Both the position numbers and the translations under genes were made by a program. Positions 44,695-56,578 of a stretch of 64,000 bases of DNA are shown in pieces. Position 1 is the first letter of the stretch. Every line of letters starts with the position of its first letter. The notes beneath the pieces were generated by a model, which was given only the letters and a program-made list of their open reading frames with translations, was not told the DNA's origin and made no database searches. The stretch is taken from positions 1,116,001 to 1,180,000 of the forward strand of contig NZ_CP092109.1 in assembly GCF_025263685.1 (NCBI RefSeq). Direction: 5' to 3'. Source of the DNA: Geoalkalibacter halelectricus (GTDB lineage Bacteria; Desulfobacterota; Desulfuromonadia; Desulfuromonadales; Geoalkalibacteraceae).

Positions 44695-44790
44695 ACCACT
44701 GAGACACTGAGCACACTGAGAAAAGCCAAGTCCTTAAGCTTTTTAATGTTTTTCTCTTGATTATCTCTGTGTTCTCAGTGTCTCAGTGGT
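44695..44790. repeat. inverted repeat with 27-base arms between argF and argD
   Basis: The left arm (44695-44721) begins ACCACTGAGACACTGAG and the right arm (44764-44790) ends CTCAGTGTCTCAGTGGT. The arms pair over 27 bases with two mismatches around a 42-base AT-richer centre. The structure is that of a small non-coding palindromic element; no transposase is present. Confidence 0.8.
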
Positions 44791-44800
44791 AACCCGCTTT

Positions 44801-45997
44801 TTATTTGATTTCTTGTAAAACGCTCTCAAGTATCGCCAGCGCCTCGTCGATCTCTTCCCGGGTGACGATAAGCGGCGGCAGAAAACGCAGAACCTTGCCC
44901 ATGGTGCAGTTGAGCAGCAGGCCGCGTTCCAGGCATTGCTTGACGATGTCGCCGCCCTCGATGGAGAGTTCCATGCCGTAGATAAGGCCGCGGCCGCGCA
45001 CCTCGACGATAAAATCGTAGCGCTGCTGGAATGCTTCCAGGCGCTCGTGCAGATAGGCGCCCATGGCGCGGCAGTTCTCAAGCACCCCGTCTTCCAGCAA
45101 GGCGTTCAGGGTGGCGACCCCGGCGGCCGTCATCAGGGGATTGCCGCCGAAGGTCGAGCCGTGGGTGCCGGGCCCCAGGGTGTCGACGAATTTTTCCCGG
45201 TAAAGCATGGCGCCGATGGGGGGACCGCCGGCCAGGGCCTTGGCCAGGGTCATGATGTCGGGCGCCACGCCTTCCTGCTCGTAGGCAAAAAGACTGCCGG
45301 TGCGCCCGCAGCCGACCTGCACCTCGTCAAACACCAGCAGCAGCTCCTTTTCGTCGCACAGCTCGCGCACCGCCTGCAAATAGCCCGCGGGCGGCAGGTT
45401 GACTCCGCCTTCGCCCTGTACCGGCTCCAGCATGATGGCGCAGGTGTTGGGCGAGACGGCCGCGCGCAGGGCCTGGATTTCGCCGAAGGGCACGTACTTG
45501 AAGCCCGGCACCACCGGTTCGAAACCCACCCGCACCTTGTCCTGCCCGGTGGCGGCGATGGTGCCGATGGTGCGGCCGTGAAAGGAGGCCAGGGCGGTGA
45601 TCACCTCGAAGCGATCTTCGCCGTGGGCCTCGCGGCTGTACTTGCGCACCAGCTTCATGGCCGCCTCGTTGGCCTCGGCGCCCGAGTTGCAGAAAAACAC
45701 CCGGTCGGCAAAGGAGTGGCGGCAGAGGATCTCCGCCAACTCGATCTGCTGGGGGATATGGAAATAATTGGAGACGTGCAGCAGGCGCGCGGCCTGTTCC
45801 TGCAACGCCTTGACCACCCTGGGGTGACAGTGGCCGAGGTTGTTCACCGCCACCCCGGCGAGAAAGTCAAGATACTCCTTGCCGTCCACATCCCACAACC
45901 GACAGCCCTCGCCCCGCGCCGCCACCAAGGGATAACGGCCATAGGTTCTGGCGATATGCCGGTCCGCACGTTCGATCCAGTCCTGCGAATTACTCAT
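44801..45997 (-). CDS. argD: acetylornithine aminotransferase
   Basis: PLP enzyme interconverting N-acetylglutamate semialdehyde and N-acetylornithine. The 398 residues contain FLAGVAVNNLGHCHPRVVKA, FCNSGAEANEAAMKL, LVFDEVQVGCGRTG and the PLP lysine in DIMTLAKALAGGPPIGAML. Proteins of this class can also act on succinyl-diaminopimelate, but DapL makes that unnecessary here. It lies downstream of argB. Confidence 0.95.
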   Translation of the reverse strand: MSNSQDWIERADRHIARTYGRYPLVAARGEGCRLWDVDGKEYLDFLAGVAVNNLGHCHPRVVKALQEQAARLLHVSNYFHIPQQIELAEILCRHSFADRVFFCNSGAEANEAAMKLVRKYSREAHGEDRFEVITALASFHGRTIGTIAATGQDKVRVGFEPVVPGFKYVPFGEIQALRAAVSPNTCAIMLEPVQGEGGVNLPPAGYLQAVRELCDEKELLLVFDEVQVGCGRTGSLFAYEQEGVAPDIMTLAKALAGGPPIGAMLYREKFVDTLGPGTHGSTFGGNPLMTAAGVATLNALLEDGVLENCRAMGAYLHERLEAFQQRYDFIVEVRGRGLIYGMELSIEGGDIVKQCLERGLLLNCTMGKVLRFLPPLIVTREEIDEALAILESVLQEIK

Positions 45998-46078
45998 CGA
46001 TGAATTCCTGCCAGAAAGCTGAGTTTTAGCAACAGAATTTCAAATTAATAGAAATAAGAAATGACAAGTGACAATCTT

Positions 46079-47044
<966 letters not shown>

Positions 47045-47048
<4 letters not shown>

Positions 47049-48376
47049 AGGATATACCTGGACAGATCTTCGTCCTTGACGATGTCGGCGAGCTTGTCGC
47101 GCACATAGGCCGCGTCGATGATCACCTGTTTACTGCCCAGTTCCGGAGCGCGAAAGGAGAGTTCCTCGAGCATCTTCTCCAGGATGGTGTGCAGGCGCCG
47201 CGCGCCGATGTTCTCGGTGCGCTCGTTGACCAGTTGCGCGGTGCGGGCGATTTCGCGCACCGCATCCTCGGCGATCACCAGCTCGACCCCCTCGGTGGCC
47301 ATGAGCGCGATGTACTGGCGGGTCAGGGCGTTTTTCGGTTCGCTGAGGATCCGCACGAACTCGGCCTCGCCGAGGCTTTCCAACTCGACGCGGATGGGAA
47401 AGCGTCCCTGGAGCTCGGGGATCAGATCCGAGGGTTTGCTGATGTGAAAGGCGCCGGCGGCGATGAACAGGACATGGTCGGTGCGCACCGGACCGTACTT
47501 GGTGCTCACGGTGCTGCCCTCGACGATGGGCAGGATGTCGCGCTGCACGCCTTCGCGCGAGACGTCGGGACCGCGGCCGTGCTCGGCGCTGGCGATCTTG
47601 TCGATTTCGTCGATAAAGATGATGCCGTTTTGCTCGACGCGCTCCTTGGCCAGGGTCTTGACCTTGTCCATGTCGACCAGGCGCTCGGCCTCGCTTTCGA
47701 TGAGCACCTCGCGGGCCTCGGACACGCGCACGCGGCGGCGCTTGCTTTTCTTCGGGAAGAGGTTGCCGAACATCTCCTTGAAGCTCGAGCCCAGTTCCTC
47801 CATGCCCTGAGGGGTGAAGACCTCCAGGTTCGGCGTCTTGGATACCTGTACGTCGATCTCGACCAGACGATCATCAAGCTCGCCCATGCGCAGCTTGCGG
47901 CGCAGTTTGTCGCGCGTGGTTTCGCGGCCCTCGGCTTCGGTGGCTTGCAGAGCGGTGCTTTCACCGGGAAGCAGCAAGTCGAGAATGCGCTCCTCGGCGA
48001 GATCCTCGGCCTTGAGGCGCACCTTGGCGGCTTCCTCCTCGCGCACCATGATGACGGCCAGATCGACCAGGTCGCGCACCATGCTCTCGACATCGCGACC
48101 GACGTAGCCGACCTCGGTGAATTTGCTTGCCTCGACCTTGATGAAGGGCGCCTGGGCCAGTTTGGCCAGGCGGCGGGCGATTTCGGTCTTGCCCACGCCG
48201 GTGGGCCCGATCATGATGATGTTTTTCGGCGCGATTTCATCGCGTAGCTCCTCGGGCACCTGCTGGCGGCGCCAGCGGTTGCGCAGGGCGATGGCGACGG
48301 CGCGTTTGGCGGCGTTTTGCCCGACGATGTAGCGGTCGAGTTCGGAAACGATTTCCCTGGGGGTGAAATTGTTCAC
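47045..48376 (-). CDS. hslU: ATP-dependent protease ATPase subunit HslU
   Basis: AAA+ unfoldase of the HslUV protease. The 443 residues match the usual length. Walker A is [18 protein letters not shown], Walker [12 protein letters not shown], and the C-terminus ends DLSRYIL as in other HslU proteins, where the tail inserts into HslV. The start is a GTG at 48376 that overlaps the hslV stop codon (GTGA), with GGAGA 7 bases before it. The frame is open for another 91 codons upstream, but that is the shadow of hslV. Confidence 0.96.
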
Positions 48377-48903
48377 GACAGAGTCTCCAGCTTGATCTGG
48401 TCGTTGGTGTAGATGCAGATGCCGGCGGCGATGCGCATGGCCTTCTCGGCGATGTCGCCGGCGCTCAGGTCCGAGTTCTCCGCCAGGGCGCGCGCCGCGG
48501 CCAGGGCAAAGGGGCCGCCCGAGCCGATGGCGGCGATGCCGTCGTCGGGTTCGATGACGTCGCCGGCGCCGCTGATCACCAGAGTCGATTCGCGATCGGC
48601 CACCACCAGCAGGGCTTCGAGGCGGCGCAACACGCGATCGGTGCGCCAATCCTTGGCCAGGGCCACCGCGGCGCGGGTCAGGTTGCCACGAAATTCCTGC
48701 AGTTTGCCCTCGAATTTTTCAAACAGGGTGAAAGCGTCGGCAGCGCTGCCGGCGAACCCGGCGAGAATCTTGCCGTCGTTCATGGTGCGGATCTTGCGCG
48801 CGGAGTGCTTCATCACCGTATTGCCGAAGGTCACCTGGCCGTCGCCGGCCAGGGCCACCGCGCCTTCCTTGCGCACGCACAGGATGGTGGTTGCGTGGAA
48901 CAT
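48373..48903 (-). CDS. hslV: ATP-dependent protease peptidase subunit HslV
   Basis: Threonine protease partner of HslU. The 176-residue precursor starts [20 protein letters not shown]; cleavage after Ala4 would expose the catalytic Thr. [20 protein letters not shown] and [18 protein letters not shown] are typical. GGGAGG lies close before the ATG. A hairpin with a T-run directly upstream may influence its transcription. Confidence 0.96.
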   Translation of the reverse strand: MFHATTILCVRKEGAVALAGDGQVTFGNTVMKHSARKIRTMNDGKILAGFAGSAADAFTLFEKFEGKLQEFRGNLTRAAVALAKDWRTDRVLRRLEALLVVADRESTLVISGAGDVIEPDDGIAAIGSGGPFALAAARALAENSDLSAGDIAEKAMRIAAGICIYTNDQIKLETLS

Positions 48904-48918
48904 GCGTCCTCCCGGATG

Positions 48919-48939
48919 AAAAAAAGCGGCCCAGCCGCT
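48919..48939 (-). terminator. terminator-like hairpin in front of hslV
   Basis: On the minus strand AGCGGC-TGG-GCCGCT is followed by seven T and then, within 12 bases, the hslV ribosome site. It may end the transcript of the upstream receiver-kinase gene. However, a promoter candidate lies before it, so it would also sit at the very 5' end of the hslVU mRNA. Confidence 0.75.
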
Positions 48940-48952
48940 GAAAAATACCGAG

Positions 48953-48980
48953 AATATAACACAGGGGCCTGATGATACAA
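48953..48980 (-). promoter_or_regulatory. candidate promoter for hslVU
   Basis: TTGTAT (48980-48975), a 16-base spacer and TATATT (48958-48953) form a fair sigma-70 promoter on the minus strand. The predicted start is only a few bases before the terminator-like hairpin. No clear heat-shock (sigma-32) promoter was seen. Confidence 0.45.
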
Positions 48981-49003
48981 AGAAAAATGCCTTGGCGCCG
49001 TGC

Positions 49004-50128
49004 TCAGAGCGGAAGGGATACCACCGCCGTGGTGCCGACGCCGGGCTCGCTCTCCAGAATCAGGCGTCCGCCGAGGTTCTTGGTGAAGGTGCGGGCGTAG
49101 AACAGCCCGAGACCGAAGCCGCGCACCTGGCCGCTGCCGGCCGGATCGATCTGATAGAACTTCTCGAAGACCCGCGGCAATTCCTCAGGGGGCATGCCGA
49201 TGCCGGTGTCGCGGATTTCCAGGCGCAGGCTGTTGCCGAGGAACTCGGCCGCCAGACAAACCCGGCCGCCCTTGGGGGTGAACTTGACGGCATTGTCGAG
49301 CAGGGCGTGGAGGATAAAAGCGAGCTGCTCGCGGTCGGTCTGGAGGGGGGGAGACTGTTCAGGCAGCCGAAGTTCCAGGGCGATGTCGCGGGTCGCGGCG
49401 CGCCCCTCGATGTCTTTGAGGGCCTGGCGGCAGACCGCGGCTGGATCGACGCTGGTCAGGCGCGGTGGGCCCTCGCGCAGGATCACCTCGCTGAAGAAGA
49501 GCAATTCCTGGATCAGGTTTTCAAGATAAGCCGATTCCGCGAGGATCATCTGGAGGGTTTTCTGGAAGGCGGGCTCCTCGGGGTCGCCGATGCCCTGGGC
49601 CAGGTTCTGGATGAACAGGGAGATGGCGGTGGCGGGGGTCTTGAGCTTGTGGGAGACCAGGCCGAGGAACTCGGTTTTGAGCCGATCCATGCGTTTGAGG
49701 GTGAGCAGTTCCTCGCGCAGGGCCTTTTTTTCCAGGACCCGATCGATGGTGGTGCGTAATTGCAGCAGGTTGATGGGCTTGCTGATGAAATCGTCTGCGT
49801 CGGCCTTGAGGGCCTGCAGGATGACATCCTTGTCGGCATAGCCGGTCATGATCACCACCGGCTTGTCGGGTTCGCGTTCCTTGACCCGTTGCAGCAGTTC
49901 GAGGCCGGTCATGCGCGGCATCATGACGTCGGTAAGGACGACATCGATGGGCGTGCGCGCCAGAATCTCGAGGGCTTCCTCGCCACTTGAGGCCTCGACG
50001 ATGCGGTGGGATTTGAGCACCTTGGCGCACAGATCGCGGATGATGGCCTCATCGTCGACCACCAGCACCCTGCGGCCCTGTATTTCCTGTCTCAGGCCGA
50101 GAACCCCTTGCATTTCGAGCTGCTGCAA
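49004..50128 (-). CDS. response regulator-histidine kinase hybrid
   Basis: A 374-residue cytosolic signalling protein in the order receiver then kinase. The receiver (about 18-135) has its phosphoacceptor Asp in [12 protein letters not shown] short coiled linker leads to a HisKA domain with [12 protein letters not shown] and an ATPase domain ([33 protein letters not shown]). The HisKA H-box reads SHKLK rather than the common SHELR, but the His is kept. The start is a TTG at 50128 with GGAGG 6 bases before it. Receiver-first kinases usually take input from another kinase. Confidence 0.9.
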   Translation of the reverse strand: MQQLEMQGVLGLRQEIQGRRVLVVDDEAIIRDLCAKVLKSHRIVEASSGEEALEILARTPIDVVLTDVMMPRMTGLELLQRVKEREPDKPVVIMTGYADKDVILQALKADADDFISKPINLLQLRTTIDRVLEKKALREELLTLKRMDRLKTEFLGLVSHKLKTPATAISLFIQNLAQGIGDPEEPAFQKTLQMILAESAYLENLIQELLFFSEVILREGPPRLTSVDPAAVCRQALKDIEGRAATRDIALELRLPEQSPPLQTDREQLAFILHALLDNAVKFTPKGGRVCLAAEFLGNSLRLEIRDTGIGMPPEELPRVFEKFYQIDPAGSGQVRGFGLGLFYARTFTKNLGGRLILESEPGVGTTAVVSLPL

Positions 50129-50146
50129 ACCGCCCTCCCTGGCGTC

Positions 50147-50491
50147 CTATTTGAGCGGCGGTGTAAAAAGCGCCAGCAGGCTGACCGGTTCGGGGCTCTC
50201 GTTGCGCAGGCCGTGGGGTACCCCCGGCGGGGCGACGCCGCAGGAGCCGGGGCCGAAGGTGATCTGTTCCGTCCCCATGGTGCATACCGCCTCGCCGGAG
50301 AGGATGTAGAAGGTTTCGCTCTGGGCGTCATGGGTGTGCACGAAGATTTCACCGCCCGGCTCCAGCCGGCCCAGATGCATGGACATGGCCGGATTGCCGG
50401 CGGCGGTGACGATGTCGCGCAGATGGTAGTCCTTGTGCTTGGGATGCTGGTATTCAGCCTGCTCGGCGGCTTTCAGGGTGAGTGCGTCCAT
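50147..50491 (-). CDS. small cupin-domain protein
   Basis: A 114-residue single cupin barrel. The metal-binding motifs are GGEIFVHTHDAQSETFYILS and, later, PPGVPHGLRN. It may bind a metal and act as a small enzyme or ligand sensor. The ATG at 50491 has GGGAG about 10 bases before it; further open frame upstream crosses a palindromic repeat. It lies 18 bases before the receiver-kinase gene, so the pair may be co-expressed. Confidence 0.85.
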   Translation of the reverse strand: MDALTLKAAEQAEYQHPKHKDYHLRDIVTAAGNPAMSMHLGRLEPGGEIFVHTHDAQSETFYILSGEAVCTMGTEQITFGPGSCGVAPPGVPHGLRNESPEPVSLLALFTPPLK

Positions 50492-50538
50492 AGGCTTGAG
50501 GCTCCCGTAGAGAATGAAAAAACATAACTGTTCAGCCT

Positions 50539-50640
50539 GGGGTCGCAACCCCCATGACAAGGGGCGCTTTCGCCGTCCATGGCCGCTAGACTGGCGCCAT
50601 CCCCGGCGCCAGGCACCCTCGCCATGGGGGTCGCGACCCC
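50539..50640. repeat. 102-base palindromic element upstream of the cupin gene
   Basis: The left arm GGGGTCGCAACCCCCATG (50539-50556) and the right arm CATGGGGGTCGCGACCCC (50623-50640) are complementary over 18 bases with one difference, and each arm is itself nearly palindromic. The centre contains a further hairpin (TGGCGCC-ATCCCC-GGCGCCA). A related shorter copy lies at 36296-36322. Confidence 0.8.
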
Positions 50641-50666
50641 ACACCGGGTGACTTAGATAAAAAAAC

Positions 50667-53315
<2,649 letters not shown>

Positions 53316-53321
53316 GGTGAG

Positions 53322-53798
53322 CTAGCAATCCCTTTCCTGTCTGAGTATGGCCATAATCTGGTCGAGGCTGAAGCCGCGGCGCTGGAGGAAGGTGACGACC
53401 CGTCGTCTTTCGCCCGCATCGGCGTGCTCGTAGACAAAATCCGCAAAGCGCCGCGCGCACAGCTCACGCAGGGTTTGCGCGGGCGACTGCTCGGCTTCCG
53501 CGGCGCTGAGAGCGGCGGCGGCCAGGTCGTCGTCGATGCCCCGGCGGCGCAGATCCAGCAAGATCTTGGTGCCGGCGGCGCGGCCGCTGCGCAGCAGGGC
53601 GCGGGCCCGCTCCCGGGCAAAGCGCTGATCGTCGAGATATCCCAGCTCGCGACAGCGATCAAGGACCTGTTCAATCAACTCCGCGGCCACCCCGCGGCGC
53701 TGGAGGGCGGCGCGCAGTTCGGCGGCGGAGCGGTCGCGCGCGCTGAGCAGGCGCACGGCCAGGGCCAGCGGATCAGAAGCGCTCGATGCCCGCGTCAT
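53322..53798 (-). CDS. recX: RecX family regulator of RecA
   Basis: A 158-residue all-helical protein that modulates RecA filaments. It shows repeated three-helix units (AVRLLSARDRSAAELRAALQ, ELGYLDDQRFARERARALL, RRRVVTFLQRRGFSLDQIMA), which is the RecX pattern. Its start lies 26 bases inside the end of the pilT gene, so it is translationally coupled. The order recA, pilT, recX, alaS supports the call. Confidence 0.93.
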   Translation of the reverse strand: MTRASSASDPLALAVRLLSARDRSAAELRAALQRRGVAAELIEQVLDRCRELGYLDDQRFARERARALLRSGRAAGTKILLDLRRRGIDDDLAAAALSAAEAEQSPAQTLRELCARRFADFVYEHADAGERRRVVTFLQRRGFSLDQIMAILRQERDC

Positions 53799-54933
53799 CG
53801 CGCGCCGGCTCCTCCTCGGGATTCTCCGTCTTCTCGAAGTCCTCCCAGGACAGGTCGGACGTCGAGGAGATGCCCGACATCTTGAGCTTGAAGTCGTCGG
53901 GATTGGAGGCCTGACGCAGGGCTTCGTCGAAGGTGATGAGGTTTTTCTTCAGCAGGGTCATGAGCGACTGATCGAAGGTCTGCATGCCGTAGGAAACGAA
54001 GCCCTGCTGAATGGAATCGCGCAGCAGCTTGGTCTTGTCCTTGTCCTCGACTAATTCGCGGGTGCGCGCGGTGGACACCAGGACCTCGACGGCGGGCACG
54101 CGGCCCTGGCCGTCGGCGCGCGGCACCAGGCGCTGGGACACCACGCCGCGCAGCACGCTGGCGAGCTGAATGCGGATCTGGCGCTGCTGATAGGGCGGAA
54201 ACACCGCGACGATGCGGTTGATGGTCTCCGGAGCGTCGATGGTGTGCAGGGTGGAGAGCACCAGATGGCCGGTCTCCGCGGCCGTCAACGCGGTTTCGAT
54301 GGTCTCGTAGTCGCGCATCTCGCCCACCAGAATGACGTCGGGATCCTGGCGCAAAGCACTTTTGAGGGCGATGTCGAAGCCTTCAGTGTCAAAGCCCACC
54401 TCGCGCTGGTTGACGATGCTTTTCTTGTCCCGATGCAGGTATTCGATGGGATCCTCGATGGTGACGATATGGCAGGTGCGGTTGCTGTTGATGTAATCGA
54501 TCATCGCCGCCAGGGTGGTCGATTTGCCCGAGCCCGTGGCGCCGGTGACCAGTACCAGGCCGCGCTGTTCCATGGCGATTTTCTTGAGCACGCCAGGCAG
54601 TTGCAGCTCCTCGAGGTTTTGCACCTTGAAGGGGATGACGCGAAACACCATGGAGACCGAACCGCGCTGGGAAAAGACGTTGACGCGAAAGCGCCCCAGC
54701 CCCGGCACCCCGTAGGCGAGGTCGACCTCGTGGGTTTCAGCGAACTTTTTGCGTTGTGCCTCGTTCATCACGCCCTCGGCCATCTTCGCGATGGTTTCGG
54801 AAACCATGCGCGGAGCGTTGGGCAGGGGCTTGAGCGCGCCGTCGATGCGATAGACGGGCGGCAGGCCGGCCTTGATGTGGATGTCCGAGGCGCGTGCCCG
54901 CAGCGCCAGCTTGAGGACGTCGTTGAGGTCCAT
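53773..54933 (-). CDS. pilT: type IV pilus retraction ATPase (PilT/PilU family)
   Basis: Cytosolic hexameric ATPase that retracts type IV pili. The 386 residues have an N-terminal PAS-like domain (ARASDIHIKAGLPPVYRIDG), Walker A VTGATGSGKSTTLAAMIDYI, the Asp box IVTIEDPIEYLH, Walker B DPDVILVGEMRD and the His box TGHLVLSTLHTIDAPETI. The retraction-type C-terminus is followed by an acidic tail (ENPEEEPARDDAGIERF). PilT and PilU cannot be separated with certainty. It is placed between recA and recX. Confidence 0.9.
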   Translation of the reverse strand: MDLNDVLKLALRARASDIHIKAGLPPVYRIDGALKPLPNAPRMVSETIAKMAEGVMNEAQRKKFAETHEVDLAYGVPGLGRFRVNVFSQRGSVSMVFRVIPFKVQNLEELQLPGVLKKIAMEQRGLVLVTGATGSGKSTTLAAMIDYINSNRTCHIVTIEDPIEYLHRDKKSIVNQREVGFDTEGFDIALKSALRQDPDVILVGEMRDYETIETALTAAETGHLVLSTLHTIDAPETINRIVAVFPPYQQRQIRIQLASVLRGVVSQRLVPRADGQGRVPAVEVLVSTARTRELVEDKDKTKLLRDSIQQGFVSYGMQTFDQSLMTLLKKNLITFDEALRQASNPDDFKLKMSGISSTSDLSWEDFEKTENPEEEPARDDAGIERF

Positions 54934-54948
54934 GGTCAGCCTTTGTCC

Positions 54949-55971
54949 CTATCCTTCCTGGGGCTGCGCGACGGAGCCCTTGAGGCCGTAGTGCTCCAGC
55001 AGGCGCTCCTCGATGGCCTGGGCGGTTTCGGGATGCTCCTTGAGAAAGGTCTTGGCATTTTCACGGCCCTGGCCGATGCGTTCGCCCTGGAAGGAGTACC
55101 AGGCGCCGCTTTTCTCGATGATGTCGCTCGCCGCGCCCAGGTCGACCAGGTCGCCGAAGCGCGAGATGCCCTCGCCGTACATGATGTCGAATTCGGCCTC
55201 CTTGAAGGGCGGGGCGACCTTGTTCTTCACTACCTTGACGCGGGTGCGGTTGCCGATGACGTCCTGGCCCTGCTTGAGCGAGGCGATGCGGCGGATGTCC
55301 ATGCGCACCGAGGCGTAAAATTTGAGCGCATTGCCGCCGGTGGTGGTTTCGGGATTGCCGAACATGACGCCGATCTTCATGCGGATCTGGTTGATGAAAA
55401 TGACGCAGCACTTGGATTTGCTGATGGTGGCGGTGAGCTTGCGCAGGGCTTGGGACATGAGCCGCGCCTGCAAGCCGACATGGGCGTCGCCCATCTCCCC
55501 CTCGATCTCGGCGCGCGGTGTGAGCGCCGCGACGGAGTCGATCACCAGCACGTCGATGGCGCCGCTGCGCACCAGAACCTCGGCGATCTCCAGGGCCTGC
55601 TCGCCGGTGTCGGGCTGGGACACCAGCAGATCCTCGATCTTCACCCCGAGTTTCTTGGCGTAGGTGATGTCCAGGGCGTGTTCGGCATCGACAAAGGCGG
55701 CGATGCCGCCCTTTTTCTGCGCCTCGGCCACGATATGCAGGGCGAGGGTGGTTTTGCCCGAGGACTCGGGGCCGAAAATCTCGATGATGCGCCCGCGCGG
55801 CACCCCGCCCACACCCAAGGCGATGTCCAGGGAGAGGGCGCCGGAGGGGATCGCCTCGACACCCGGCAAGGCCGCATTCTCGCCCAAGCGCATGATGCTG
55901 CCCTTGCCGAATTGTTTTTCGATCTGCCCGAAGGCCAGGTCGATAGCACGATTGCGATTGTCATCCGCCAT
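54949..55971 (-). CDS. recA: recombinase RecA
   Basis: Strand-exchange protein for recombination and SOS signalling. The 340 residues contain Walker [21 protein letters not shown], Walker [13 protein letters not shown], the L1/L2 regions ([40 protein letters not shown]) and the usual N-terminal [25 protein letters not shown] precedes the ATG. No convincing LexA box was seen in the 37-base gap upstream, so the promoter may lie further upstream. Confidence 0.98.
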   Translation of the reverse strand: MADDNRNRAIDLAFGQIEKQFGKGSIMRLGENAALPGVEAIPSGALSLDIALGVGGVPRGRIIEIFGPESSGKTTLALHIVAEAQKKGGIAAFVDAEHALDITYAKKLGVKIEDLLVSQPDTGEQALEIAEVLVRSGAIDVLVIDSVAALTPRAEIEGEMGDAHVGLQARLMSQALRKLTATISKSKCCVIFINQIRMKIGVMFGNPETTTGGNALKFYASVRMDIRRIASLKQGQDVIGNRTRVKVVKNKVAPPFKEAEFDIMYGEGISRFGDLVDLGAASDIIEKSGAWYSFQGERIGQGRENAKTFLKEHPETAQAIEERLLEHYGLKGSVAQPQEG

Positions 55972-56008
55972 TAAAAGAAAACCTCCGAAAGGTTAAAAGG
56001 TTATAGGC

Positions 56009-56578
56009 TCAGGGCGCGCCGCCGGCGCCGAGGGGCGCGTGAAACAGGCTGGTGTGGAGGGCGCCCGCAGGGGTCAGGCGGCTTTGATAGCAGCGCATTT
56101 CCGTCACTCGCCAGGTGCCCCCGGCCCAGTTCTGGTAAGCGGTCATGCGGGCCGGGTCGAGCCTGATGGCGTCCTTGGCCCGTCCAAGAGTCAGGTGAGG
56201 TTTGAAGGGCCGCTCCTCACCGCCCAGGCCGATGGCATGGAGCCCTTCGTCCAGGTGCCGTTGCAGCCCGAGCAACGGTGCTTCGGGCCTGAGACCGAGC
56301 CAAAAAACACGAGGGCGGGCGAGGTTGGGAAAGGCGCCGAAACCGCCGATGTCAACCTGGAACGGGGCGTGGAAATTCCCTACGGATAGCATAGTTTCGC
56401 GAACTTGATCAAGGCATTCTTCGGGCAGCGCGGGGAAAAACCTCAGGGTCAGATGCATCTGTTCGGGGTTGACCCAGCGCACCCTCGGCAGCACAGGGGC
56501 CAGCGTCTGTTGCAGCGCGGCGATTTCCTGGCGCAGGTGGGCGGGCAGGGGCAGGGCGATAAAAGCGCGCAGGTTCAT
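56009..56578 (-). CDS. thpR: RNA 2',3'-cyclic phosphodiesterase (LigT/ThpR)
   Basis: A 189-residue member of the 2H phosphoesterase family that opens 2',3'-cyclic phosphates of RNA. The two HxTx motifs are MHLTLRF (H42, T44) and KPHLTLGRAK (H128, T130), and the N-terminus NLRAFIALPLPAHLRQEI is typical. Its start overlaps the stop of the PAS-GAF kinase gene by four bases. It precedes recA on the same strand, as in related bacteria. Confidence 0.92.
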   Translation of the reverse strand: MNLRAFIALPLPAHLRQEIAALQQTLAPVLPRVRWVNPEQMHLTLRFFPALPEECLDQVRETMLSVGNFHAPFQVDIGGFGAFPNLARPRVFWLGLRPEAPLLGLQRHLDEGLHAIGLGGEERPFKPHLTLGRAKDAIRLDPARMTAYQNWAGGTWRVTEMRCYQSRLTPAGALHTSLFHAPLGAGGAP

